NCBI GenBank assembly: GCA_034437795.1
Contig: DAOTTI010000188.1
Span: 1-36,930, forward strand
Direction: 5' to 3'
DNA: 36,930 nt
From: DAOTTI01 sp034437795
Lineage (GTDB): Bacteria; Chloroflexota; UBA11872; UBA12225
The translations under genes and the position numbers were made by a program. Below, in pieces: positions 22,238 to 30,641 of this stretch (within the stretch, counting starts at the first letter, position 1; the number at the start of each line of letters is the position of its first letter). Under the pieces are notes generated by a model, which was not told the origin of the DNA, did not search any database, and worked only from the letters and a program-made list of their open reading frames with translations.

Positions 22238-23534
22238 CCATTGCTTCCGGCACGGTGAAGACCACCTGCAGGGGCTGCCGGCGCTTGGCCGCGATGTCCT
22301 CGAAGACCTGCTGCGCCTGGACGAGGGGCACGATGTCGGTAATGAGATGGCGCTTCACGTCGGCGCCGCACGCCTGCAGGAACTTCACCGTGACGTCGCT
22401 CAGGCGGCGCCGGTTCCAGCAGTGCTGAAGGCGGCGGGGCACGCGAAAGATCTGGGCGGCGATGTGGCGCAGGCTATTGTGGTGGAAGGACTCGCCGAGC
22501 TGCAGGCAGGGGGCCCCGCTCTGATAGAAGGCGAGGTCGATGACCGTGCCCTGCGGGCGCAGGCAATCCAGAGCCTGGGCCAGCGCCTCGTCCCGCGCGC
22601 GGCACTGGAAGACGAAGTCCGCGCCCCGCTCGCCGCCCGGCCCGGCGCACCACCGCTCCTTGGCCCAGGCGGCGGGGTCGTCCTGGGCCGTGTCTACGAC
22701 CGGAAAGCCCAGGGCGCGCGCCGCGCTCAGCCGCCCTTCGCCCGTGTCGGCCACCACCACCTCGCGCGCCCCGCACCAGCGGGCCATCATCGCCGTCAGC
22801 AGGCCAATGACGCCGCTGCCGAAGACCATGACGTACTGGTCCTCCAGACCGCACCCGAAGCGGGTGGCCGCGGCGCCGTGCGCCTCATCGTCGGCGTGCA
22901 GGATGCCGTTGGCGCAGATGGGCCCCATCTGGGCGACGTAGATGCCCAGCACGGGATCGAAGCCGTCCGGCAACGGCACGTGGAACTCGCGCAGGGGATC
23001 GGCGGTGTGGCCCGTCTTGTGGCCGTAGCTGGAGGCGACAAGCTGTCCTTCACGGACCGTCCGGCATCGGCTGGCGCAGACCTCCCCCACCTCCATGTAG
23101 CCGGAGAACATCATGGGATAGGTCTGCGCTGGCGCGCCGGGCCGGAACAGCTTGAGCGTCTCATCCCAGGTCTTGTGCAGGTACTGGTTGGTGCCCTTGA
23201 AATGGGTGAGTTCGGTCCCGGCGGAGAGCCCGGTGTACAGGGTCCGAATGCGGTACTGCCCCTCAGGTAGGTCGCCTTCGTCGTAGTGGAAGAGCGCCGT
23301 CTGGCCCGGCGCGGCGAAGCCCAGTGAATACACCCGCCACGGCCCGTAGTAGTCGCCGGAGCGCGCGCCACGTGGCTCCGCCTGCTGCTCCGCCGGCGCC
23401 ACTCGATCACGCTCCCGCTCCGTGGTTCCGCCTCCATCCTGCCAGGTCGAGACGTCCGCGTTGTCCGGCAAGTCGGGGGTGTCCCGCGGGCGCCCCGCCT
23501 CCGGTGAAACATGTGTCGCTATCACTGCACCCAT
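22224..23534 (-). CDS. MDR-family dehydrogenase lacking zinc ligands (paralogue of 11225-12481)
   Basis: 436 aa, ATG at 23534 with AAAGGAGG 6 nt upstream, which rejects the longer upstream frame. After ~55 hydrophilic residues the MDR fold begins (WRVYSLGFAAPGQTALFHYD). The N-terminal domain has GLSAGTELTHFKGTNQYLH and FSGYMEVG where zinc enzymes have Cys and GHE. VFGSGVIGLLTAMMARWCGA is the Rossmann glycine motif. YVAQMGPICANGILHAD and FYQSGAPCLQLGESFHHNSL are shared with the 11225 paralogue. The C-terminus (EAMGSSE) and stop come from a heptamer repeat. It lies between two leftward GT4 genes, supporting a role in sugar or glycoside oxidation or reduction. Confidence 0.9.
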   Translation of the reverse strand: MGAVIATHVSPEAGRPRDTPDLPDNADVSTWQDGGGTTERERDRVAPAEQQAEPRGARSGDYYGPWRVYSLGFAAPGQTALFHYDEGDLPEGQYRIRTLYTGLSAGTELTHFKGTNQYLHKTWDETLKLFRPGAPAQTYPMMFSGYMEVGEVCASRCRTVREGQLVASSYGHKTGHTADPLREFHVPLPDGFDPVLGIYVAQMGPICANGILHADDEAHGAAATRFGCGLEDQYVMVFGSGVIGLLTAMMARWCGAREVVVADTGEGRLSAARALGFPVVDTAQDDPAAWAKERWCAGPGGERGADFVFQCRARDEALAQALDCLRPQGTVIDLAFYQSGAPCLQLGESFHHNSLRHIAAQIFRVPRRLQHCWNRRRLSDVTVKFLQACGADVKRHLITDIVPLVQAQQVFEDIAAKRRQPLQVVFTVPEAMGSSE

Positions 23535-23646
23535 CGCATCCTCCTTTCCACGCGCGCTGCCCCGTGGTCGGGGCTGGGCGCAGGACCGGCCATGGCCCGT
23601 GGCGTCGAGCCAGGCCGGGGCGCCGGCCACAGGGCGCGCGCAGGCC

Positions 23647-24840
23647 TCATGCCGCGGCGCGGATGGCCTGCAGCGTGCGCCGGTAGACGCCGTACGTTCT
23701 CCTGGCCATCACCGGCGCGACGAACTCGCGTTCCACCCGCCGGCGCGCCTGGCGCCCTAGCTGCGCGGCCAGGGCAGGATCACTCAGGACGCGTTCCAAC
23801 GCCGCCGCCAGCGCATTGGCGTCATTCGGCGGCACGATGAGCCCGCTCTGGTTATGAACCACGGTCTCACGATTCCCAATGGTATCGGTCACGATCACCG
23901 GCAGCGTCGCCGCCATCCCCTCCAGCACCGCCAGGGGCAGGCCTTCGAACGTCGATGGCTGCACCAGGACGTCTGCACAGCTCAGGAGCGCGGGCACGTC
24001 GGGGTAGCGCCCCAGGAAGCGCACGGCGCTGGCGAGGTCCAGCGCCGCCGCCATCTGCTGCAGCTCGGCCTGGAGAGGGCCATCGCCGGCCAGGGCCACC
24101 ACCACGCCCGGGCGCGTGCGGCGGAGCTGCGCCACCGCCTGCAGGAGCGTGGCATGCCCTTTCTGGGGCGTCAAGCGCGCGACGCAGACCACTAGCGCCT
24201 GGTCGCGATCGATGCCGAGCAGGGCGCACCGCTGTTCCGGGCGGCGCTCCCCGCGAAAGCGGGCCAGGTCGATACCATTCCAGACCACGTGCACACGGTC
24301 TGGCCGAACGAGGCGGTGCGCCAGGAGCGACGCCGCCACGCCGTGCGAGACAGCGATGGTGCCGGCCACGCGTCGGCTGGCCTGTAGCTTGAGGGCCCGC
24401 TCCGCGGGATCGGTGATCAGGTAGGGCAGGTGCTCCGTACAGATGACCGGTACGCCAGCCTCCGCCGCGGCGAAGGTGCCCCAGCACCCTTCCCAGGTAA
24501 TGCCGATGTGATTATGCACCAGATCGAACCGGCGCGTGTCCAGCAGCCGCACCAGGCGCTTATAGTCCCGCGCATCAGCCTCACTGCGGACGCGCCAGGG
24601 GTAGACCTCCATGCCGAGCGCGGCACACCGCTCCAGCAGCGAGCGGCCGGCGGGGGTCTCAGGGCAGACCAGGGCCTGCCGGCAGCCCTGCGCCGCCAGC
24701 TCACGAGCCAGCAGGTAGACGTGCTCACCCACACCGCTTGGCTCAAGACTGTCCGTGAAATGCAACAGCCGGAGCGGCTCGCCGGCGGTCACTTGGGGCG
24801 GGACGCCCGTCCATTGAGACGAAGTAGCGAGAGCAGGCAA
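23647..24840 (-). CDS. GT4-family glycosyltransferase
   Basis: 397 aa from a TTG at 24840. A GTG at 24792, closer to the first core strand (LRLLHFTDSLEPSGVGEHVY), is as likely, since neither has a Shine-Dalgarno. GT-B fold with the glycine loop (SGVGEHVYLLAREL), DLVHNHIGITWEG, HVVWNGIDLARFRG, the second-domain start CVARLTPQKGHATLLQAVAQ, and the donor-site motif PSTFEGLPLAVLEGMAATLP with the E-x7-E pattern. The C-terminus IVPPNDANALAAALERVLSD is typical. Retaining cytoplasmic glycosyltransferase of unknown donor and acceptor. It follows the small oxidase subunit gene by about 150 bp in the same direction. Confidence 0.9.
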   Translation of the reverse strand: MPALATSSQWTGVPPQVTAGEPLRLLHFTDSLEPSGVGEHVYLLARELAAQGCRQALVCPETPAGRSLLERCAALGMEVYPWRVRSEADARDYKRLVRLLDTRRFDLVHNHIGITWEGCWGTFAAAEAGVPVICTEHLPYLITDPAERALKLQASRRVAGTIAVSHGVAASLLAHRLVRPDRVHVVWNGIDLARFRGERRPEQRCALLGIDRDQALVVCVARLTPQKGHATLLQAVAQLRRTRPGVVVALAGDGPLQAELQQMAAALDLASAVRFLGRYPDVPALLSCADVLVQPSTFEGLPLAVLEGMAATLPVIVTDTIGNRETVVHNQSGLIVPPNDANALAAALERVLSDPALAAQLGRQARRRVEREFVAPVMARRTYGVYRRTLQAIRAAA

Positions 24841-24990
24841 GACGCTGCCCGACTATGGCAACTTCCATGCCGCCGTTTCCCGCCCAGCCGGTGGCGGGCG
24901 GCGCCCGTAGACGCAAGGGGGGCGATGCGTGCCCTTGTGCCGGCTGGGACAGGCTCGCCTGCCAATACCGATGGCGGGGCGCGGCTGCGG

Positions 24991-25434
24991 CTACTGGCAG
25001 GGGGCGACGAAGAAGGTGGGCGCGCCACCGAGCACGATCACGTACAAAAACAGGGCGCTCAGGAGCAGCCCCAGCAGGCTGGTGAACTGGCGCGAGCGCC
25101 AGCCGGCCCTCGGCTGGTCAGGCTCTCGCTCGTCACCCGCGGCGTGCGGCAGGTGGCGCTCCGCTTGTCGCCACACCCGATAGGCGGCCAGGCCGGCTCC
25201 TGCCGCCAGCGCGGCTGCCGCCAGGGTGGTCAGGTGCAGCAAGGGAGCCAGGGCGTGCGCGATGGCCGGCTGCCCGTGGCACGCCAGCGCTACCAGCACG
25301 TAGCTGCCCATCAGGTGCAGGCTCCAGGCCACATGTCCGGCGAAGAGGCCGAACCAGAGGGTCCACGGCGTGGGGGGCGGTCGGGGCGTGGCCGCCGCCT
25401 GGGGCGGAGGCTGCGGAGGCAAGGCCGGGTCCAT
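24991..25434 (-). CDS. Small membrane protein of the cytochrome oxidase operon
   Basis: 147 aa, ATG start without a clear ribosome site, 76 bp after the CoxA-CoxC gene. The N-terminal ~22 residues are Pro-rich. Three hydrophobic helices follow at ~24-47 (LWFGLFAGHVAWSLHLMGSY), ~56-84 (AHALAPLLHLTTLAAAALAA) and ~115-140 (FTSLLGLLLSALFLYVIVLG), with a PTFFVAPCQ end. Several membrane His residues are present. I recall uncharacterised proteins with this WxLH...LHLTT...P-x-PC pattern beside caa3 oxidase genes in other bacteria. A structural or assembly role in the oxidase is likely but unproven. Confidence 0.8.
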   Translation of the reverse strand: MDPALPPQPPPQAAATPRPPPTPWTLWFGLFAGHVAWSLHLMGSYVLVALACHGQPAIAHALAPLLHLTTLAAAALAAGAGLAAYRVWRQAERHLPHAAGDEREPDQPRAGWRSRQFTSLLGLLLSALFLYVIVLGGAPTFFVAPCQ

Positions 25435-25510
25435 GGCTAAGAGGCGTCTGGCGCAAGGGACAGGCGGGCAGGGATGGCGCGAGAGCGATGGCGATCACCA
25501 GGATCCATGG

Positions 25511-28093
25511 CTAGAAGACGTATGGCGTGAGGTAGAGGACGGCGGCGGTGACCAGGCCGTTGGCGACGACGAAGTACTGGTAGAGGGCAGCGTTCTGGAT
25601 GGCCAGGTAGCGGAAACGGTTGAAGTACCCCAGCCAGGTCTGCACCTGCACGACGGCGCTGACGATGAGCCCGCCGGCCAGCAGCAGGCACTGGAAGCCG
25701 GCCAGGGCAAAGAAGGCTGAGCCATAGGCGTTGGTCTGATGGGTAAAACCGGCGCGGGCCAGATCGACCAGCAGCAGGGCGCCGGAGACGGCGCTGAGCG
25801 CGAAGCTGGCCCCCAGGCCGGCCGCCGCCACCCCGCGCCGGCCCTGCCGGATCCCCACCTCTGCCCAGCGGGCGAGCGGGGCGGTGGCGAACAGCAACAC
25901 CATTGCCAGGGTGGCGAGGGGAAGCGCCGGCCGGTCGATGCTGGGGGGCGGCCAGGCGCCGCTGCTGACGAGGAGATAGTAGTAGCTGAAGATGAGGCAG
26001 GCCGAGCCTACGGCCAGGACCGCGATCGTAATCAGCATGCCCCACCAGCCGGGGGCCCTGGAGCCGGTCAGGTAGACCGGTAGCCCGTGCAGGGTGGTCT
26101 GGCCGCGCTTGCCGGCCAGGAGCAGCTCCCGTTCTTCTCTGGGGGGCCAGAGCCAGCAGATGGTGGCGGCGATGGTGAGCACCATGGCCAGGATGGCCAG
26201 GGCATGGGCGCTGAACAGCTCGGCGCCGAAGATCACGGTAATCAGGATCGCCACCACCAGCGGCCAGAAGGACGGCCCCGCCAGGCGCACGATCCCCTCT
26301 GGCTCGGCGTCGACCACCGAGGTCACCAGCGTGGCCCGCCACCTCGTCGGGAAGCGGGCCAGGCCGCGGATGATGCGCACCGTCCGTTCGTCGCCCTCAT
26401 CGAGGCGGGCCTGGTCCCACAATGGCTCACGGCTGCGCACAATGGGCAGGTAGAGGTAGCCCTCGTCCGGCGGCGGCGTGGGCGTGGCCCAGTCCAGCGT
26501 GCCGGCCTGCCAGGGGTTGTCCTCCGGCACGCGTCCGCGCTTGAGGAGCACGTTCCAGAACCAGTCGCAGATGAAGAGCGCGACGCCGGCGGCCAGGAGA
26601 TAGGCGCCGCCGGTGGCGACCAGGTTCGGCAGGTCCCAGCCGAGATCCGGCTGGTAGGTATAGATGCGCCGTGGCATGCCCAGCAGCCCCAGGAGGTGCA
26701 TCGGGAAGAAGGTGAGGTTGAAGCCGACGAAGATCAGCCAGAAGACGCAGGCGCCCAGACGCTCGCTGAGCATCCGCCCCGTGATCTTCGGCATCCAGTA
26801 GTACAGGCCGGCGAAGGTGGGGAAGAGCACGCCCGGAATGAGCACGTAGTGGAAGTGGGCGACCAAGAAGAAGGAGTCAGTGGCCTGGAGGTCAAAGGGG
26901 ACGGACGCCACCATCACGCCGCTGATGCCCCCGATCACAAAGGTGACGATCATGCCGATCACGAACAGGAGGGGCGTGCGGTAGATGGGCCGGCCGCGCC
27001 AGATGCTGGCAATCCAGGCGAAGATCTGGATGCCGCTGGGGATGGCGATGGCCATGCTGGCGCCGGTGAAGAAGAGCAGGGCCAAGGGGGCGATGCCGAC
27101 GGCGAACATGTGGTGGACCCACAGGCCAAAGCTCAGGAAGGCCGTGGCCACGATGGCCAGGGCGATCAGCGTATAGCCGGCGATCGGCCGGCGCGTAAAG
27201 GTGGGGATGATCATCGAGACGATCCCCGTCGCCGGCAGGAACATGATGTAGACATCCGGATGGCCAAAGATCCAGAACAGGTGCTGCCAGAGCACGGGGT
27301 CGCCCCCTCTGGCGGGGTTGAAGAACTGGGTCCCGAAGTGGCGATCGGCCTGAAGCAGGAGCGTGGCCATGATCAGGGGGGTGAAGCCCAGGATGAGCAT
27401 GACCGCCATGGCCAGCATCGCCCACAGGTAGAGCGGCATGCGGTCCAGCGTCATGCCGGGCGCGCGGAATTTTAGGATGGCCACGAGGAACTCGAAGGCG
27501 TCGCCCAGGGCGGCGATCTGCGCCACGTCCAGGCCCAGGAGCCAGAAGTCGACGCCCAGGCCGGGCGAGTACTGCGCCCCTGACAGGGGGAGGTAGGCAA
27601 ACCAGCCGACGTCGGGGGCCTGGCCGATGAGGACGCTGGAGAAGAACATCAGCCCGCCGAACAGGTAGATCCAGTACAGCAGGGCAGTCATGCGCGGGAA
27701 GGGGAGCTCGCGGGCGCCGAGCATGACCGGGAGCAGGAACTCACCAAAGGCCTCCATCATCGGCGTGGCGAAGAGCAAGACCATCACCGAGCCGTGGACG
27801 GTGAAGAGCTGGTTGTAGAGCGCGGGGCCGATGATCGTATTCGCCGGCCTGGCCAGCTGGGTGCGCATCAGCAGCGCCGCGACGCCGCCCAGGAGGAAGA
27901 AAGCGAACACGGTAAACATGAACCGATGGACGATGGGCACATTCTGGACGGTGACCAGCCAGCCCCACAGGCCGGGCGGGTCGTGCCAGGTGCGCCTGAT
28001 CTCCGCCGCAGCCGCTCGGGCGGCATCAGGGTCTTCGCTCTCCGCCAGCGCGCGCTGCTCAGTCTCGGCGAGCGCAGAAAGAGGGCGCTGCAC
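25511..28093 (-). CDS. Cytochrome c oxidase subunit I-III fusion
   Basis: 860 aa, GTG start 1 nt after the CoxB stop (TAAC-GTG), so translation is probably coupled. Residues ~50-500 are a haem-copper oxidase subunit I with 12 helices: H100 (haem a), H278 and Y282 (CuB ligand and cross-linked Tyr, GHPDVY), H327-H328 (CuB), H413 (haem a3) and H415 (haem a). The D-channel gate that is usually Glu (HPEVY) is Asp280. Residues ~600-860 add helices of a subunit III module, ending LYQYFVVANGLVTAAVLYLT. The enzyme reduces O2 to water at the end of the respiratory chain and pumps protons. Subunit I-III fusions occur in other caa3 oxidases. Confidence 0.96.
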   Translation of the reverse strand: MQRPLSALAETEQRALAESEDPDAARAAAAEIRRTWHDPPGLWGWLVTVQNVPIVHRFMFTVFAFFLLGGVAALLMRTQLARPANTIIGPALYNQLFTVHGSVMVLLFATPMMEAFGEFLLPVMLGARELPFPRMTALLYWIYLFGGLMFFSSVLIGQAPDVGWFAYLPLSGAQYSPGLGVDFWLLGLDVAQIAALGDAFEFLVAILKFRAPGMTLDRMPLYLWAMLAMAVMLILGFTPLIMATLLLQADRHFGTQFFNPARGGDPVLWQHLFWIFGHPDVYIMFLPATGIVSMIIPTFTRRPIAGYTLIALAIVATAFLSFGLWVHHMFAVGIAPLALLFFTGASMAIAIPSGIQIFAWIASIWRGRPIYRTPLLFVIGMIVTFVIGGISGVMVASVPFDLQATDSFFLVAHFHYVLIPGVLFPTFAGLYYWMPKITGRMLSERLGACVFWLIFVGFNLTFFPMHLLGLLGMPRRIYTYQPDLGWDLPNLVATGGAYLLAAGVALFICDWFWNVLLKRGRVPEDNPWQAGTLDWATPTPPPDEGYLYLPIVRSREPLWDQARLDEGDERTVRIIRGLARFPTRWRATLVTSVVDAEPEGIVRLAGPSFWPLVVAILITVIFGAELFSAHALAILAMVLTIAATICWLWPPREERELLLAGKRGQTTLHGLPVYLTGSRAPGWWGMLITIAVLAVGSACLIFSYYYLLVSSGAWPPPSIDRPALPLATLAMVLLFATAPLARWAEVGIRQGRRGVAAAGLGASFALSAVSGALLLVDLARAGFTHQTNAYGSAFFALAGFQCLLLAGGLIVSAVVQVQTWLGYFNRFRYLAIQNAALYQYFVVANGLVTAAVLYLTPYVF

Positions 28094-28094
28094 G

Positions 28095-29117
28095 TTACTT
28101 CAGACTCTCCAGGTAGGCCAGGAGCGCCTGCAGGCTCTCGCCATCCATCGGTACGGGCGGCATCTTATTGCCTGGCTTGAGCGCCTGCGAGTTGATGATC
28201 CACCCGCCCAGGTTGCCGCGCGTGTTCTCCAGCAGGCCGGCGCCGATGGTGCGCCGGCTGGCCAGGTGCGTCAGGTCAGGGCCGATGGTCCCGCCGACCG
28301 GCTGGGGGCCGTACCGGATGCTGTGGCAGGTGATGCAGCCCTCGCGGGCAAAGACCTGCGCCCCGCGCTGCGCCAGCGGCTCCTGGGGTACCTGCGCCGG
28401 CTGCTGCTGCGCCGCCACCCAGGCCTGAAAGGCGTCCGGCGGCTCCGCGATCACGTACAGGATCATGAGGGCGTGCTGGATGCCGCAGAACTCGGCGCAC
28501 TGGCCGCGGTAGACGCCGGGCCGGTCGGCCTGTAGCCAGATGGTGTTGATCTTGCCGGGGATCAGGTCGAGCTTGCCCTGGAGTTGGGGCACCCAGAAGC
28601 TGTGGATCACGTCCGCCCCCATGAGCTTCACCGCCACCGGCCGGCCGACCGGCACGTGGATCTCATTGGCGGTGGTGAACTGGTAGTCCGGGTAGACGAT
28701 CTCCCACCAGAACTGGTGGCCGATCACCTCCACACGGACGTCGGCCGGGCGCTCCGGCGGGTAGAGGACCGGCATGGCTCGCAGGCTGAGGCCCATCAGC
28801 ACTACCAGCATGACGGCCGGCATGGCGACGCCGCCGGCCACGACCCAGAACACGGGCGAGAAGCGCCCGCCAGCGGGCGCCGCACGCTCGCGGCACCGGC
28901 GAAACAGGGCCACCAGCAGTGCGCCCGCCACCAGCAGCTCCACAGCGGCGCCGGTGACGAACAGGATCCACGCCAGCTCCGCGATGCGCTCCGCGCTGGG
29001 ACCGTGTGGATCGAGCGTGGATGGAACCCGCGCGCCGGCGCAGGCGCTCACCGCCCCCGCAACCATCAGGAACGTTGCGGCGTGTAGCAGGAAGGTGACG
29101 GCGCGCAGCGCGGGCAT
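28095..29117 (-). CDS. Cytochrome c oxidase subunit II with fused cytochrome c domain (lipoprotein)
   Basis: 340 aa from the ATG at 29117; a GTG at 29183 is possible but would bury the signal peptide. Residues 1-26 are a lipoprotein signal (AATFLMVAGAVSAC, Cys26). Two helices follow (~48-72, ~88-112). The cupredoxin domain has all CuA ligands: H172, C207, E209 (main-chain), C211, H215 and M218 in HSFW...CAEFCGIQHALM. The C-terminal cytochrome c domain has C261-I-T-C264-H265 and a probable axial M319 (NKMPPVPM). It accepts electrons from the cytochrome pool and passes them to subunit I. First gene of the oxidase operon, with the I-III fusion immediately behind. Confidence 0.96.
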   Translation of the reverse strand: MPALRAVTFLLHAATFLMVAGAVSACAGARVPSTLDPHGPSAERIAELAWILFVTGAAVELLVAGALLVALFRRCRERAAPAGGRFSPVFWVVAGGVAMPAVMLVVLMGLSLRAMPVLYPPERPADVRVEVIGHQFWWEIVYPDYQFTTANEIHVPVGRPVAVKLMGADVIHSFWVPQLQGKLDLIPGKINTIWLQADRPGVYRGQCAEFCGIQHALMILYVIAEPPDAFQAWVAAQQQPAQVPQEPLAQRGAQVFAREGCITCHSIRYGPQPVGGTIGPDLTHLASRRTIGAGLLENTRGNLGGWIINSQALKPGNKMPPVPMDGESLQALLAYLESLK

Positions 29118-29321
29118 GGGCCAGCCGAGCAATCCGGGCAAGCAGCATGCCAGAAGGCGCGGGTCCCGGCCGGGAGAGACCACCCCATTCAGGCGAGGCC
29201 TTCGCCGCAGGCCACTACGCCCGCCGCCAGACGCTTACGAGGCCGGCCGCCGGAACTGCGAGGGCCACGTCACCACCAAGTGGTACGCCAGAACGTACCC
29301 CCGCTACCAGGTGAGCACAAC

Positions 29322-30641
29322 CTACGCCCGCCACCAGGTGACCACCAGGCCGACGGCCGCGCTGAAGGTAGCCAGGGCCGTCAGCCCACCCAGTGCGTTC
29401 AGGGGCGCGCCGTTGACGCGGTGGCCCATGATGGACCGGTTATTGGCCATGTGGAGCATGAGAAGGATGAGCACCGGCGCCAGCAGGCCATTGACGACGG
29501 CCACCCCTACGAGGGCATCGATCGGATTGAGACCGGCAAAGTTCAGGGCCATACCTGCCAGGGTGATGATGGTCAGGGCCGCATAGAAGCCCCTGGCGCG
29601 CGCCGGCGGCTCGCCTAAGCCCCCGCGCCAGCCGCACGCCTCCGCCAGCGCGTAGGCCGCGCCCGCAGTCAGCACCGGCACCGCCAGCAGGCCCACGCCG
29701 ATGAACCCGAGCGCAAACAGCACCCCCGCCGCTTCCCCAGCGAGGGGGCGCAGGGCCTGCGCGGCCGCCCCCACGGAGCGGACGTCCGTCTGGCCGCTGG
29801 CATGGAGGGTCGCGGCGGCCGCCAGGATGATGAAGTACATCACCAGGTTGGAAACGGCCATGCCCGTGTTGACGTCCAGCGCCAGATAGCGAAGCTCCGC
29901 ATCGCTCGCTCCGCGGCGCTGCCACAGGCGCCGGCGCCCCATGCTGACCTCCTCCTCCACCTGCTGGCTGGCCAGCCAGAAATAGAGGTACGGCGACAGC
30001 GTGGTGCCCACGATCGAGACGAGTGCCCCGACAAAGGCCGGATCGCCGCTCACCGTCGGCACCAGCGTGCCGCGCAGGACGGCCCCCCAGTCCGGCCGTG
30101 CCAGGAAGGATGACGCCACGTAGCCCAGCAGCGCCAGCGTGAGCCACCGCAGGTAGCGTTCGATCAGCCGGTACGACCCCCAGAGCTGCAAGCCGAGCAG
30201 CGCCAGGGTGATAGGCACGACCATGGCCTTCGCGGGCACCGGTACCAGCAGGCTGAGCCCTTCGGCGACCGCCCCGAGGTCGGCGCCCACGTTGAGCGTA
30301 TTAGCTACCACGAACGCCGCCACCACCGGATAGAGCAGCCAGCGCGGATAGTACCGGCGCAGCACCCCGGCCAGCCCCATCCCGCTCACCGCGCCAACCT
30401 TGCCGGAGATGTACACCACGGCGGCCATCATGGGCCAGGTGACCGGTGCCGTCCAGAGCAGGGCGTGGCCGAACCTGGCGCCGGCGACGGTGTAGCTGCT
30501 CACTGCCGACGGGTCATCGTCGGCCGCGCCCGTGATCAGCCCTGGCCCCAGCGCCTTCAGGAAGCGCAGGGCGACGTTCGGCTTGCGGTCAACGGCTACG
30601 GACTTTACGCTCACCTGCCACACTGAGCCACACTCCGCCAT
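29322..30641 (-). CDS. Nramp-family metal ion transporter, divergent motifs
   Basis: 439 aa from the ATG at 30641; a GTG at 30614 or a longer start at 30785 cannot be excluded. About eleven hydrophobic helices. TM1 reads GPGLITGAADDDPSAVSSYT, so the canonical DPGN is DPSA at residues 43-46. The TM6 region reads VGTTLSPYLYFWLASQQ in place of the canonical MPHN, losing the metal-coordinating Met. Nramp proteins move Mn2+, Fe2+ or other divalent metals with protons. Divergent members handle other ions, so substrate is open. The gene runs leftward into the oxidase operon (205 bp between) and diverges from the site-2 protease gene. A large hairpin lies 62-128 nt upstream. Confidence 0.85.
   Translation of the reverse strand: MAECGSVWQVSVKSVAVDRKPNVALRFLKALGPGLITGAADDDPSAVSSYTVAGARFGHALLWTAPVTWPMMAAVVYISGKVGAVSGMGLAGVLRRYYPRWLLYPVVAAFVVANTLNVGADLGAVAEGLSLLVPVPAKAMVVPITLALLGLQLWGSYRLIERYLRWLTLALLGYVASSFLARPDWGAVLRGTLVPTVSGDPAFVGALVSIVGTTLSPYLYFWLASQQVEEEVSMGRRRLWQRRGASDAELRYLALDVNTGMAVSNLVMYFIILAAAATLHASGQTDVRSVGAAAQALRPLAGEAAGVLFALGFIGVGLLAVPVLTAGAAYALAEACGWRGGLGEPPARARGFYAALTIITLAGMALNFAGLNPIDALVGVAVVNGLLAPVLILLMLHMANNRSIMGHRVNGAPLNALGGLTALATFSAAVGLVVTWWRA

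Noticed and set aside
26087..27475. A 462-codon plus-strand open frame opposite the oxidase fusion gene
   Set aside because: It mirrors the real gene on the other strand, has Gly/Glu/His/Asp-rich low-complexity composition, and no family motif. Long antisense frames are normal in DNA this GC-rich.
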